64,000 bases of DNA from Alphaproteobacteria bacterium (GCA_030148665.1 JASBSZ010000047.1:62001-126000); one strand, 5' to 3'. Shown: positions 46,110 to 55,033, numbered from the stretch's first letter. Numbers and translations are program-made. Notes: generated from the sequence alone by a model not told the origin.

Positions 46110-46523
46110 CTAATCGGGCGAACGCGCAAGGATTTGACCCAGCTTTCGGCGAATATCCGCTGGAAAACGGACGGGACGCCCTGAATCGGCAAGACTGACA
46201 AGCGTAACCTCGGCTTTTGCGAGCATCTCGGCGTCGCGAAACACGTCCTGCGCCAACGTGACACGCGCCCCGGTCAACCCGCGAAGGCGTGTCTCGACTC
46301 GGATCAGATCGTCAAAGCGCGCCGGAACAAGATAGTCGATTTCGACCCGGCGCACCGCGAACACGACACCCTGTTCCGCCTTGACGCGCGTCTGGTCCAC
46401 CCCCAGCGCGCGGATGAATTCGGTGCGCGCGCGCTCGATGAACTTCAGATAGTTGGCGTAATAGACGATACCGGCAAGGTCGGTATCCTCGTAATAGACG
46501 CGGCAGGTGAATTCATGCTTCAT
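46110..46523 (-). CDS. ybgC: Acyl-CoA thioesterase YbgC (Tol-Pal associated)
   Basis: Hotdog-fold thioesterase, 137 residues, acting on short-chain acyl-CoA or acyl-ACP; it is the customary first gene of tol-pal clusters. The active-site signature YYEDTDLAGIVYYANYLKF with the catalytic aspartate lies near residue 12, followed by ERARTEFIRALG. The ATG at 46523 follows GGGCAAAG; an ATG five codons upstream is possible. It overlaps the 3' end of the preceding unknown gene, showing co-transcription with the ruv side of the cluster. Confidence 0.92.
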   Translation of the reverse strand: MKHEFTCRVYYEDTDLAGIVYYANYLKFIERARTEFIRALGVDQTRVKAEQGVVFAVRRVEIDYLVPARFDDLIRVETRLRGLTGARVTLAQDVFRDAEMLAKAEVTLVSLADSGRPVRFPADIRRKLGQILARSPD

Positions 46524-47211
46524 CTTTGCCCGTTTCAAGCTGTTCGTCAGCCTCGGCCTCGAGGTTCTCGATCAATATCCGTGCGCGGGCGGCAAGACGC
46601 ATGGCGTGCGACGCATCCGAGGCCGAGGGCGGCATTGCCGGGTCATAGGCCGCGCGGATCAGCGCCGCATATTCGGGCTTGACGATGCACATGCCGTTTT
46701 CAGGCACGATGGCGATGGGGCTGTCATCGTCAAAGGCGTTGTCCCCCCACAGCAGGATGCACTGGGCCATCTGGCCGACACCGACGGTCTGGATGGTGGC
46801 ATTGGCCATGTGTTCGTCATAGCGCAGCAACACGATGCAGACACGGATCGCGCCCTTGTCGTCAAAGGAAAAGGTCCGGTACTGGTTGGCCCCGGTGCGC
46901 TTGAGCGAGGATTTCAGGATATCGAAATCGGGCAGCAGCTGGCCCAGATTGGGCACCATGTCCAGCTCGTCCCAGTCGGTGCAGAAAAACACCATCAGGT
47001 TGGCGCCAAGCTCGGGGTCGGTCTCGGCGAATTCCGCGCCCGAGATGTTGACCACCGAGCGCATGGCGTCCTTGAGGTGGTCAAGCGTGTCGTCATCGAC
47101 CCCAAAGACGACCGGTGCGATGGGCCGCCCCCAGCAGGAAAAGCGATAGCCGCCCTCGCGCGCGGTAAAAAGTTTCTCGACGCCTTCGGGGGTCAGGATG
47201 TCTTCGTTCAA
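46513..47211 (-). CDS. Conserved-looking protein of unknown function between ruvB and ybgC
   Basis: Soluble protein of 232 residues without signal peptide or membrane helix. I do not recognise a domain. Visible features are EGGYRFSCWGRPIAPVVFGV near the N terminus, MVFFCTDWDEL in the middle, VGQMAQCILLWGD and NGMCIVKPEYAALIR; the acidic tail contains LAARARILIENLEAEAD. The start is probably TTG at 47211, nine bases after GGAG inside the ruvB end; another TTG at 47226 lacks a ribosome-binding site. It overlaps ybgC by 11 bases and follows ruvB by four, so it belongs to the ruvCAB-ybgC transcript. Confidence 0.75.
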   Translation of the reverse strand: MNEDILTPEGVEKLFTAREGGYRFSCWGRPIAPVVFGVDDDTLDHLKDAMRSVVNISGAEFAETDPELGANLMVFFCTDWDELDMVPNLGQLLPDFDILKSSLKRTGANQYRTFSFDDKGAIRVCIVLLRYDEHMANATIQTVGVGQMAQCILLWGDNAFDDDSPIAIVPENGMCIVKPEYAALIRAAYDPAMPPSASDASHAMRLAARARILIENLEAEADEQLETGKDEA

Positions 47212-47215
47212 CGGT

Positions 47216-48259
47216 CTAGTCTCCAAACAGGTCGGCCTCGTCCGCCTTTCGCGGAGGGTTCAGGCCGAGATGGCGCCACGCACGGGCCGCCAGCATGCGC
47301 CCCCTGGGCGTGCGCTGAATCAACCCCTGTTGCAGCAGGAAGGGTTCGATCACCTCTTCTACAGCATCGCGGGATTCCGACAATGCGGCAGATATGGTCT
47401 CTACCCCGACCGGGCCGCCCCCGTAATGTTCGGCCAGAAGGCGCAGATAGCGCCGGTCGGCACTGTCCAGACCAAGGTGATCCACCCCCAGACGGGTCAG
47501 CGCGCCATCGGCCACCGCGCGCGTGACCCTGCCGTCGCCATCGACCACGGCGAAATCGACAACCCGGCGCAGCAGACGCCCGGCAACCCTGGGCGTGCCG
47601 CGGGCGCGGCGCGCAATTTCGCGTGCCCCGCCCTCATCGGCCGGCACCCCCAGCAGGCGGGCACCGCGGGTGACGATTTCAAGCAACTCGTCCTCGGTAT
47701 AGAATTCCAGCCGGGTCGGGATGCCAAAGCGGTCGCGCAGCGGGGTCGTCAGCAGCCCCAGCCGCGTCGTTGCTCCGACCAGGGTAAAGGGTTGCAGATC
47801 GATGCGCACGGTGCGCGCGGCGGGGCCCTCGCCGATCACCAGATCCAGTTCGAAATCTTCCAGCGCGGGGTAGAGCACCTCTTCCACCGCGGGGTTCAGG
47901 CGGTGAATTTCATCAATGAACAGCACGTCGCGCGCATCCAGATTGGTCAGGATCGCGGCCAGATCGCCGGCGCGCGCCAGCACCGGGCCACTGGTCATGC
48001 GGAAATTCACCCCCAGCTCGCGCGCGATGATCTGCGCCAGCGTCGTCTTGCCCAGCCCCGGCGGACCGTAAAACAACGTATGATCCATCGCCTGCCCGCG
48101 CGAGCGCGCGCTTTCGATGAACACCCGCAGATTGGCGCGCGCCTCGGCCTGGCCGATGAATTCGTCCAGGTTTTGCGGCCGCAAGGCACGGTCGGCATCA
48201 TCGGGGCGGGGTTCGGGGCGCAGGGTCGGGTCGGGTTGGGTCATGTCGCTGTCGTTCAT
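47216..48259 (-). CDS. ruvB: Holliday junction branch migration helicase RuvB
   Basis: Hexameric AAA+ motor that drives branch migration with RuvA. The 347 residues include Walker [19 protein letters not shown] (about 60-77), Walker [35 protein letters not shown] and the C-terminal winged-helix domain (LGLNPPR). It follows ruvA by three bases in ruvC-ruvA-ruvB. Confidence 0.97.
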   Translation of the reverse strand: MNDSDMTQPDPTLRPEPRPDDADRALRPQNLDEFIGQAEARANLRVFIESARSRGQAMDHTLFYGPPGLGKTTLAQIIARELGVNFRMTSGPVLARAGDLAAILTNLDARDVLFIDEIHRLNPAVEEVLYPALEDFELDLVIGEGPAARTVRIDLQPFTLVGATTRLGLLTTPLRDRFGIPTRLEFYTEDELLEIVTRGARLLGVPADEGGAREIARRARGTPRVAGRLLRRVVDFAVVDGDGRVTRAVADGALTRLGVDHLGLDSADRRYLRLLAEHYGGGPVGVETISAALSESRDAVEEVIEPFLLQQGLIQRTPRGRMLAARAWRHLGLNPPRKADEADLFGD

Positions 48260-48262
48260 GGC

Positions 48263-48952
48263 TTACCCCTTTGGCGCCAGCAGGCGCAGGCATTGGCGGA
48301 TCAGTTCGGGCGCGTCCGCAGCCGCGTTGCTGGCGCTGGCCTCGGCAATGGCGGTGGCGGCTTCGCCCTGACCATAGCCCAGATTGACCAACGCCGACAG
48401 CGCATCGGCCCGCGCCGCGGCACCGGCGGCGGCATCATCGGGGGCCTGTTCGGGCGCCGGTTTGGGTGCGGGGGCCTTGATTGACGGCTCGATCACCGCG
48501 GCCTCATCGGCCTGTGCCCGCGCCGCACCCGCAGCCCCCAGCGCCATGATCGCGGGGGCCTTGTCCTTGAGCTCGACAATGATGCGCTGCGCCAGTTTCG
48601 GCCCGACACCGGGCGCGGCCTTGATCGCCGACGCATCGCCCAGCGACAACGCGCGGGCAAGCCCCTCGACCCCCAGCGTGCCACTGATATTCAGCGCGAC
48701 TCTGGCCCCGACCCCCTGCACGCTGGTCAGCAGGCGGTGCCATTCCCGTTCGGCCAGCGTCGGAAAGCCGAACAGCTGCATCAGATCCTCGCGCACGACC
48801 AGCTCGGTATAAAGCGACACCATCCCCCCCGGCGCGGGCATGGACGCGAGCGTGGGCCCGGCGCAGAACACCAGATAGCCGACGCCCTGAACGTCGATCA
48901 GAACGTGATCCTCGGCCTTGTAATCCAGCCGGCCCGTCAGCTTGCCGATCAT
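48263..48952 (-). CDS. ruvA: Holliday junction branch migration protein RuvA
   Basis: Tetrameric junction-binding protein, 229 residues. The OB domain ([29 protein letters not shown] broken at residue 20), helix-hairpin-helix motifs ([36 protein letters not shown]) and the C-terminal RuvB-binding domain ([21 protein letters not shown]) are all present, joined by an alanine/proline-rich linker. Its start overlaps the ruvC stop as ATGA. Confidence 0.96.
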   Translation of the reverse strand: MIGKLTGRLDYKAEDHVLIDVQGVGYLVFCAGPTLASMPAPGGMVSLYTELVVREDLMQLFGFPTLAEREWHRLLTSVQGVGARVALNISGTLGVEGLARALSLGDASAIKAAPGVGPKLAQRIIVELKDKAPAIMALGAAGAARAQADEAAVIEPSIKAPAPKPAPEQAPDDAAAGAAARADALSALVNLGYGQGEAATAIAEASASNAAADAPELIRQCLRLLAPKG

Positions 48953-49476
48953 GCCTGCCCCCCAATCCCGGCCCCTGCCGCACGCGCCAGCGCCGCATCC
49001 AGCCGGCCGGCAAACTGCGCGTGATGGGCGTGGCACAGCGCGATGGCCAGCGCGTCGGCGGCATCCGCCCCGGCAATCTGGACGCCCGGCAATTGCAGGC
49101 GCACCATATGTTCGACCTGCTGCTTCTGGGCATGTCCCACGCCGACCACCACCTTTTTCACCGTGTTGGGGGCATATTCCGCAACCGTCAGCCCGGCCTG
49201 CGCCGGCACCAGCATGGCAATGGCACGCGCCTGGCCCAGTTTCAGCGTCGCGGTGCCGTTGCTGTTGACGAAAGTCTGTTCCACCGCCGCATGGCTGGGC
49301 CGGTGGCTGGCAAGGATCTGTTCCAGCTGGCCATGCAGCGACAACAGGCGCTGCGCCAGATCCACCCCTTGGGAATGGCAGATGCCGTTTGCAACATGCG
49401 ACAGACGCCCGCCGTCAACATCGATGACGCCCCATCCCATGTGCCGCAGCCCCGGGTCGATTCCGATCACGCGCAT
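48949..49476 (-). CDS. ruvC: Holliday junction resolvase RuvC
   Basis: Structure-specific endonuclease that cuts four-way junctions. The 175 residues have the RNase H-like fold with catalytic aspartate 7 ([16 protein letters not shown]), the glutamate in [11 protein letters not shown], and the acidic pair in [16 protein letters not shown]. First gene of the ruvC-ruvA-ruvB-unknown-ybgC run; the 294 bases upstream contain no gene and should hold its promoter and that of the divergent DUF1127 gene. Confidence 0.97.
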   Translation of the reverse strand: MRVIGIDPGLRHMGWGVIDVDGGRLSHVANGICHSQGVDLAQRLLSLHGQLEQILASHRPSHAAVEQTFVNSNGTATLKLGQARAIAMLVPAQAGLTVAEYAPNTVKKVVVGVGHAQKQQVEHMVRLQLPGVQIAGADAADALAIALCHAHHAQFAGRLDAALARAAGAGIGGQA

Positions 49477-49770
49477 CCTGCCCCCTGTCCTCGGTCATGG
49501 TTCTTCGTTGTCATTTTCGCGATGGCTAGCACGAAACGCGAACATTTGCCAGAGAATGATCGCGTCTCGACGCGTGAAAATGTCGTTTCCCGACGTGATC
49601 TGGGCCGCGAATGTCGCTTTCGGAACATTACCGGACAGGTTGCAGAAAACGCATTGCGGGCATGCAGAAACGCGGGTTGTTGCATGTGATTCGAGGGCCT
49701 AGATGCGCTGTGCGAAAGCGACCTGCATACGGGCCGACATGGGCCCGCGATCAAAGAAGGGAAGAGGACA

Positions 49771-49992
49771 ATGGCCTATCAAGGACTGACACGACCGGCA
49801 CCGTTGGGTGCCGAAACCGCCTATCACATCGTCTCGCGTGCCGAGGCACTGTGGAACGCGATTGTCGAATGGAACAACATGCGCCGCACGCGCCAGGAAC
49901 TGGAACGTCTCAGCCTGCGCCAGCTGGAAGATATCGGTCTGACCCCGGCAGATATCGACCGTGTAGCACGCAACGCCGCACGCAAGGTCTGA
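49771..49992 (+). CDS. DUF1127 domain small protein
   Basis: 73-residue arginine-rich protein whose C-terminal half (LERLSLRQLEDIGLTPADID) is the DUF1127 motif. Such proteins are abundant in Rhodobacterales; one (CcaF1 of Rhodobacter sphaeroides) is, as I recall, an RNA-binding protein whose transcript also yields small RNAs. AAGGGAAGAGG upstream is a strong ribosome-binding site. A long hairpin follows at 50023. Divergent from ruvC and convergent with prmA. Confidence 0.85.
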   Translation: MAYQGLTRPAPLGAETAYHIVSRAEALWNAIVEWNNMRRTRQELERLSLRQLEDIGLTPADIDRVARNAARKV

Positions 49993-50022
49993 GCGCTGCG
50001 CATATCGGTGCCGTTTTCGAAC

Positions 50023-50054
50023 AAAGGGCCTTCCCTTGGCAGGGGCGGCCCTTT
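50023..50054. terminator. Bidirectional terminator between the DUF1127 gene and prmA
   Basis: AAAGGGCC (50023-50030) pairs with GGCCCTTT (50047-50054), enclosing an inner stem CCCT/AGGG (50033-50036, 50041-50044). It lies between convergent genes and is followed on the plus strand by CCTTTC; it can serve both. Confidence 0.65.
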
Positions 50055-50099
50055 CCTTTCGGACGCAAGGCACCCTCGTTATCAGACGACAAAGCCCGA

Positions 50100-50972
50100 T
50101 CAACCCTTGCGCATGGTGAGGGTGGACCATTCGTCCAGCTGATCGCGCTCATGCAGGGTGAATCCCTGTTTCCGGTAGGCCGCGATCACCTCATCGGCCT
50201 GCTCGTTCAGGATACCCGACAGGATGACATGCCCGTGGGCGGCGACATGCCCGGCCATATCCGGGGCAAGATCGATCAGCGGCGCCTTGAGGATATTGGC
50301 GAAAACAAGGTCAAAGGGGGCCGCCCGGCGCAACCTTTCATGGGCAAAGCCGGGACAGCACAGACATTCGATCTGATCGAGAAGATCGTTGAACCCGAGG
50401 TTCGCCTGCGCCGTCTCGACCGCGACCTCGTCGATATCACTGGCCAGAACCCGGGCCTCGGGCCATACCCGTTTCGCCGCCATCGCCAACACTGCGGTCC
50501 CGCAACCGATATCGGCAACGGATTCGGGGGCAAGGCCCTGAGCCAACAGACGATCCAGCGCGATCAGACAGCCGCGCGTGGTGCCGTGATGGCCGGTTCC
50601 AAAGGCCATCGCCGCATCTATCAACAGCGGCACGACATCCGCGGGCAGCTTGTCGGCATCGTGGCTGCCATACAGAAAGAATCGCCCGGCTCGCACCGGG
50701 GCCAGTTCACGCCGCACATGTGCCACCCAGTCGGTATCGGGCAGTTGCGAAACGGCAAAGGGTCGCGCGTCAAATGCCGCGGCCAGCAGCGCCAGCGCAA
50801 CCGTATCTGGACTTTCCGTGAAATATGCGCCCACCTCGAACAGGCCCGACCCATCCTCGATTTCCAGCAGGCCGATACCCGTCGGCGCAGGTGAAAGGCC
50901 TTCCATCGCCTCGGAGAGGGCCTCGGCCCGCTCGCGGGATTTCAGCGTGGTCAGTGCGGTAAACGTCGGCAT
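50100..50972 (-). CDS. prmA: Ribosomal protein L11 methyltransferase
   Basis: SAM-dependent methyltransferase that modifies ribosomal protein L11. The 290 residues have an N-terminal substrate-recognition domain and a Rossmann-like domain with SVADIGCGTAVLAMAAKRVWP (motif I, near residue 155), DIDEVAVETAQANLG and the NILKAPLIDLAPDM segment in place of the usual NILAxPL. GTGHHGTTRGCL before motif I is a family marker. The start at ATG 50972 fits the family; a longer frame exists without similarity. Confidence 0.92.
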   Translation of the reverse strand: MPTFTALTTLKSRERAEALSEAMEGLSPAPTGIGLLEIEDGSGLFEVGAYFTESPDTVALALLAAAFDARPFAVSQLPDTDWVAHVRRELAPVRAGRFFLYGSHDADKLPADVVPLLIDAAMAFGTGHHGTTRGCLIALDRLLAQGLAPESVADIGCGTAVLAMAAKRVWPEARVLASDIDEVAVETAQANLGFNDLLDQIECLCCPGFAHERLRRAAPFDLVFANILKAPLIDLAPDMAGHVAAHGHVILSGILNEQADEVIAAYRKQGFTLHERDQLDEWSTLTMRKG

Positions 50973-51085
50973 GGCATCCTCGGGCCTTGGGAGCGGTTCG
51001 TTGCGATACGCCGCAGACCATGCAGGGGTCAAGCCCCGGGAGAGGCCGCAATGCCGGACACCCGCGCCGGGACCCGGCCCGCGGA

Positions 51086-52504
51086 TCAGACGATCACCAT
51101 GTCGTTGAGCAGCAGATTCGTCGATCCGAGACCGGTAAATGTCAGCGTGTCGGTACCGCCACCGAAATCCAGAACGACATCTCCTGCAAGGGTGGTATGG
51201 GCATAGGTATTCAGCACCTGCTGAGCCGTGAGCCCCCCGCCCCACAGGCGCGCATCCAGCTGCACCGTATCCGTGTTGTCGGCAAAATCGACAATCCGGT
51301 CATTGCCGTCACCGGGGGCAAAGACGAAAACGTCGGCGCCGCGCCCGCCTTGCATCACGTCATTGCCAGCACCGCCTTTCAGGACGTCAGCGCCATTGCC
51401 GCCATGCAGGCGATCATTGCCACGCCCGCCAATCAGGGTGTCCTGGCCGGCGCCCCCGTTCAGCCGGTCGTGGCCGCCGCCGCCAAGCAGATGATCGTTT
51501 CCGCCGCCGCCGTTTTCCTTGTCGCGGCCGGCACCTCCAAGCAGACGATCGGCCCCGCCCTTGCCGATCAGGCTGTCCCGGCCGCCCCCGCCCTGCAGCA
51601 CGTTGCCTGCGCCATTGCCGATGATGCGATCCTTGCCCGATCCGCCAACCGCATCTTCGATGATCGTGCCCTTGGCGATGATGACATTGCCGATCTTGCC
51701 GTAGACGCTGGAAATGCCACCCGGGCGCAGATCAATCGTCTGATCGGCGACGACGCCCGAGGCCGGTGTGCCGGAATAATCCATCTTGTCCCTGCCGCCG
51801 GTATCATAGATCGTGACCGTCGGCATGTCGGTGAATCCCGCTTCATAGGATGCGCGCCCGGTATTGTTCCCCACACCATAGATCGTATTGCCGGGCCGCG
51901 CCGTCCCTGCACCGTAAAGTCCCTGCACGGCAAGAATATCCACGATCTGGGGTGTCAGGACATAGGCCTTGGTGGCGGTGATGCTGGTATTCACGTTCTG
52001 GTCGAAATAGGACATCACCGATTCCTGCCAGGAATCATTGGTGAAAACCGCATCCGTGGGATAGCTGGCCGTGGCATTGTACGGGCCCTGATGCCCCAGC
52101 CCCAGCGCATGGCCGATCTCGTGGATGAAGGTATGAAAGCGGTAGCTGTCGATCGACGCACCCACGCCACCACCCCAGGAAGGATCGATGTTCACTGTCG
52201 CCGAGGTGATCGTTGCCGGCCCGGTCGCACCATAGGTGATGCTCGTATTGGTAATGGCCCCGGCGCCCGTGTCCTGAAAGGTGATATCGGCGCCGCCCGT
52301 GGTAACCACGCTGTAGGTCAGACCGGAAACATCCGTCCACAGGTCGAGCGCCGCCTTGGCAAAGGCCTGGTCGGGGGTCTGCAGGGCCGAAATGTCAACC
52401 GTCAGGTTGAGATGGTCGAACTTTCGCTGCCTGCCCCCCAACCATGTCCAGTACCCCGTCGTCAGATAGTTTGCCATCTGGCTGTAGGTGCCATTTGCCG
52501 CCAT
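51086..52504 (-). CDS. Secreted serralysin-like M10 metalloprotease with RTX repeats
   Basis: 472 residues. The zinc site HEIGHALGLGH is at 128-138 and the Met-turn SVMSYFD near 162, the marks of metzincin family M10B. From about residue 285 to 385 there are roughly nine glycine/aspartate-rich RTX nonapeptides (for example GGAGQDTLIGG, GGNGADVLKGG), which form a calcium-binding beta-roll. No Sec signal is present and the protein ends in hydrophobic LLLNDMVIV, so secretion by a type I system is expected; no such transporter is in the window. A protease degrading extracellular protein would feed the peptide transporters of this organism, but that link is inference. Confidence 0.9.
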   Translation of the reverse strand: MAANGTYSQMANYLTTGYWTWLGGRQRKFDHLNLTVDISALQTPDQAFAKAALDLWTDVSGLTYSVVTTGGADITFQDTGAGAITNTSITYGATGPATITSATVNIDPSWGGGVGASIDSYRFHTFIHEIGHALGLGHQGPYNATASYPTDAVFTNDSWQESVMSYFDQNVNTSITATKAYVLTPQIVDILAVQGLYGAGTARPGNTIYGVGNNTGRASYEAGFTDMPTVTIYDTGGRDKMDYSGTPASGVVADQTIDLRPGGISSVYGKIGNVIIAKGTIIEDAVGGSGKDRIIGNGAGNVLQGGGGRDSLIGKGGADRLLGGAGRDKENGGGGNDHLLGGGGHDRLNGGAGQDTLIGGRGNDRLHGGNGADVLKGGAGNDVMQGGRGADVFVFAPGDGNDRIVDFADNTDTVQLDARLWGGGLTAQQVLNTYAHTTLAGDVVLDFGGGTDTLTFTGLGSTNLLLNDMVIV

Positions 52505-52708
52505 GAAATTCTCCCCTTGGCCTTTCTTCCTGACCTGTTCTCACGACATCGGCGCGAACCACGTGCAGATGCGGGATCAGTTGGTTTCATCTTTGCAAGA
52601 TGCCCCTGACAGATTCAAGATGCGCGCGGCCACGAAACCGCGCCGGGCCCGATCAGCCCTCTGCGCCGCCGCTTGCCCTTTGCCTGCACCTCGCCTATAT
52701 CGCCCGGC

Positions 52709-54316
52709 ATGCCTGATCGCCCCACCAACATGCCCGCCCTGCCGCCCCAGATTGCCCGCCGCCGGACCTTTGCCATCATCAGCCACCCCGATGCCGGCAA
52801 GACGACGCTGACGGAAAAATTCCTGCTCTATGGTGGCGCCATCCAGATGGCCGGACAGGTGCGCGCCAAGGGCGAGGCACGGCGCACGCGATCCGACTAT
52901 ATGAAGATGGAGCAGGATCGCGGCATCTCGGTTTCCGCGTCCGCCATGTCATTCCCCTTTGGCGACTGGTGGTTCAACCTGGTGGACACCCCGGGGCACG
53001 CCGATTTTTCCGAAGACACCTACCGCACGCTGACGGCGGTCGATGCGGCGGTGATGGTCATCGACGGGGCCAAGGGTGTGGAAAGCCAGACGCGAAAACT
53101 GTTCGAGGTCTGCCGTCTGCGCGACCTTCCTATTTTGACTTTTTGCAACAAAATGGACAGGGAAAGTCGCGATACTTTCGATATTATTGATGAAATACAA
53201 GAAAACCTTGCGATCGACGTAACGCCAGCCAGCTGGCCCATCGGCATGGGGCGCGATTTTATCGGATGCTACGATCTGCTGCGCGACCGCCTGTTGCTGA
53301 TGGATCGCGCCGACCGGAACCGCGTTGCCGAAAACATCGAAATCAACGGCCTTGATGACCCGCAGCTGGAACAATACGTCCCCGCCGATCTGCTGGAAAA
53401 ACTGCGTGACGAGGTCGAGATGGCCTGCGGCTTGCTGCCCGAATTCGACCAGCAGGCGGTGCATGAGGGCACCATGTCGCCCATCTGGTTCGGCAGCGCG
53501 ATCAACTCGTTCGGCGTGCAGGAGCTGATGCTGGGTATCGGTGAATTCGGCCCCCCGCCCCAGCCCTGCGCCGCCGAGCCACGCCAGATCCTGCCCAGCG
53601 AGCCCAAGGTCGCCGGCTTTGTCTTCAAGGTGCAGGCCAATATGGACCCGAAACACCGCGACAGGGTGGCCTTTCTGCGCCTGTGTTCCGGCCATTTCAG
53701 GCGGGGCATGAAGCTGACCCATGTGCGCAGCAAGAAACCCATGGCGATTTCCAACCCGGTGATGTTTCTGGCCTCGGACCGCGAACTGACCGAAGAGGCC
53801 TGGGCCGGCGACATCATCGGCATCCCGAATCACGGACAGCTGCGCATCGGCGACACGCTGACCGAGGGCGAGATGCTGCGCGTCACCGGAATCCCCTCTT
53901 TCGCACCGGAATTGCTGCAAAATGTACGTGCTGGCGACCCGATGAAGGCCAAGCATCTGGAAAAGGCCCTGATGCAGTTTGCCGAAGAGGGTGCGGCCAA
54001 GGTGTTCAAGCCGATGGTCGGCTCGGGCTTTATCGTGGGCGTCGTGGGCGCGCTGCAATTCGAGGTGCTGGCCAGCCGGATCGAGCAGGAATATTCCCTG
54101 CCCGTGCGGTTCGAACCCAGCCAGTTCACCTCGGCCCGTTGGATCACCGGCCCCAAGGACGAGGTGGACCGCTTCGTCAATGCCAACAAGGGGCATATTT
54201 CCCATGACAACGACGGCGACCTTGTCTATCTGACGCGCCTGCAATGGGATATCGACCGGATCGAACGCGACTATCCCGAATTGACGCTGAGTGCGGTCAA
54301 GGAAATGCAGGTCTGA
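52709..54316 (+). CDS. prfC: Peptide chain release factor 3
   Basis: Translational GTPase that recycles RF1/RF2 after termination. The 535 residues show G1 ISHPDAGKTTLTEKFL, switch region DRGISVSASAMSF, G3 DTPGHADFSEDTYR, G4 CNKMD and the RF3-specific domain II/III segments (GFVFKVQANMDPKHRDRVAF, QFEVLASRIEQEY). ATGs at 52709 and 52730 are both possible; neither has a clear ribosome-binding site, and I take the longer. Bases 53131-53210, which encode G4 and the region after it, are only about a third GC, unlike the rest of the gene. Confidence 0.93.
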   Translation: MPDRPTNMPALPPQIARRRTFAIISHPDAGKTTLTEKFLLYGGAIQMAGQVRAKGEARRTRSDYMKMEQDRGISVSASAMSFPFGDWWFNLVDTPGHADFSEDTYRTLTAVDAAVMVIDGAKGVESQTRKLFEVCRLRDLPILTFCNKMDRESRDTFDIIDEIQENLAIDVTPASWPIGMGRDFIGCYDLLRDRLLLMDRADRNRVAENIEINGLDDPQLEQYVPADLLEKLRDEVEMACGLLPEFDQQAVHEGTMSPIWFGSAINSFGVQELMLGIGEFGPPPQPCAAEPRQILPSEPKVAGFVFKVQANMDPKHRDRVAFLRLCSGHFRRGMKLTHVRSKKPMAISNPVMFLASDRELTEEAWAGDIIGIPNHGQLRIGDTLTEGEMLRVTGIPSFAPELLQNVRAGDPMKAKHLEKALMQFAEEGAAKVFKPMVGSGFIVGVVGALQFEVLASRIEQEYSLPVRFEPSQFTSARWITGPKDEVDRFVNANKGHISHDNDGDLVYLTRLQWDIDRIERDYPELTLSAVKEMQV

Positions 54317-54544
54317 TCCCGTTCAAGTGATCACGAAATCTATCCACAAAAGGTGTAATCTCCAAGGCTCTGTTTCTTCAGCCCCTTCATGAGATATCCA
54401 CAGCCTGAAACCACGGTTGCCCACCGAGCGTAAACCGCCACTGTACTGCCCGGCCGACATGTGATCACACGGAGCCGCACAGCGAGATCTTGACCTTGCC
54501 ACCGCCATTTCCGAGGATACCGTCATTTCCGAACGAGGCCCCAC
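54317..54544. other. Intergenic region with two DnaA-box-like sites
   Basis: 228 bases without a gene. CTATCCACA (54340-54348) and ATATCCACA (54394-54402) each match the DnaA box TTATCCACA in eight of nine bases, in the same orientation. The octamer GTGATCAC occurs at both ends of the region (54327-54334 and 54461-54468). The promoter of the following thioesterase gene should lie here. Confidence 0.45.
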
Positions 54545-55033
54545 ATGACCGCAGAAATCGACCTTTCCCGCCCTGTCCAGACGCTTTCCAGGATCGTGCC
54601 GGACGAGTGGACCGACTATAACGGCCACATGAACGAGGCGCGCTACCTCGAGGCATTCTCGAACGCTACCGACCGCTTTATGGAAATCGTGGGCGCCGAT
54701 GCAGACTATATTGCAAGCGGCAACAGCTATTTCACGGCCGAAACGCATATCCGACATCTCGACGAGGCGCGCGCAGGCGCCACGATTTCGGTGGAAACGC
54801 TGCTGCTTTCAGGTGCGGGCAAGCGGATGCATGTCTTCGGGATGATGCATCACCAGGATGGTCGGCTGCTGGCAACCTGCGAACAGATGCTGATTCACGT
54901 CAGCCTGGAAACACGGCGCGCCTGTCCGCCTGGGCCCCATGTGGCCGAACGGCTGGCATTGATCGAAAAACTCCACGCCCGGCTGCCACGCCCCGAAGGG
55001 ATCGGTCGTGCGGTGGGCCAGTCACGCGCGTGA
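54545..55033 (+). CDS. Hotdog-fold thioesterase, betainyl-CoA thioesterase-like
   Basis: 162-residue hotdog thioesterase. The active-site helix DEWTDYNGHMNEARYLEAF, then YFTAETHIRHLDEARAG, closely recalls the thioesterase of carnitine catabolism that releases betaine from betainyl-CoA, a domain fused to L-carnitine dehydrogenase in some rhizobia. Here it stands alone: no carnitine dehydrogenase or thiolase-like cleavage gene is adjacent. It is followed at 165 bases by an exported metallo-beta-lactamase-fold protein on the same strand. The general thioesterase assignment is firmer than the substrate. Confidence 0.72.
   Translation: MTAEIDLSRPVQTLSRIVPDEWTDYNGHMNEARYLEAFSNATDRFMEIVGADADYIASGNSYFTAETHIRHLDEARAGATISVETLLLSGAGKRMHVFGMMHHQDGRLLATCEQMLIHVSLETRRACPPGPHVAERLALIEKLHARLPRPEGIGRAVGQSRA

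Noticed and set aside
51370-51660. Regular repeats resembling a tandem or CRISPR array
   Set aside because: The periodicity is 27 bases in frame with the RTX nonapeptides; there are no constant repeats with unique spacers.
50987-52609. Open frame of 540 codons on the plus strand opposite the RTX protease
   Set aside because: It mirrors the glycine/aspartate repeat codons of the protease; its translation has no domain, while the minus-strand frame has the zinc site and RTX repeats.
54460-54469. TGTGATCACA as a CRP/FNR-type site
   Set aside because: The half-sites abut without the six-base spacer such dimers need; kept only as part of the repeated GTGATCAC observation.
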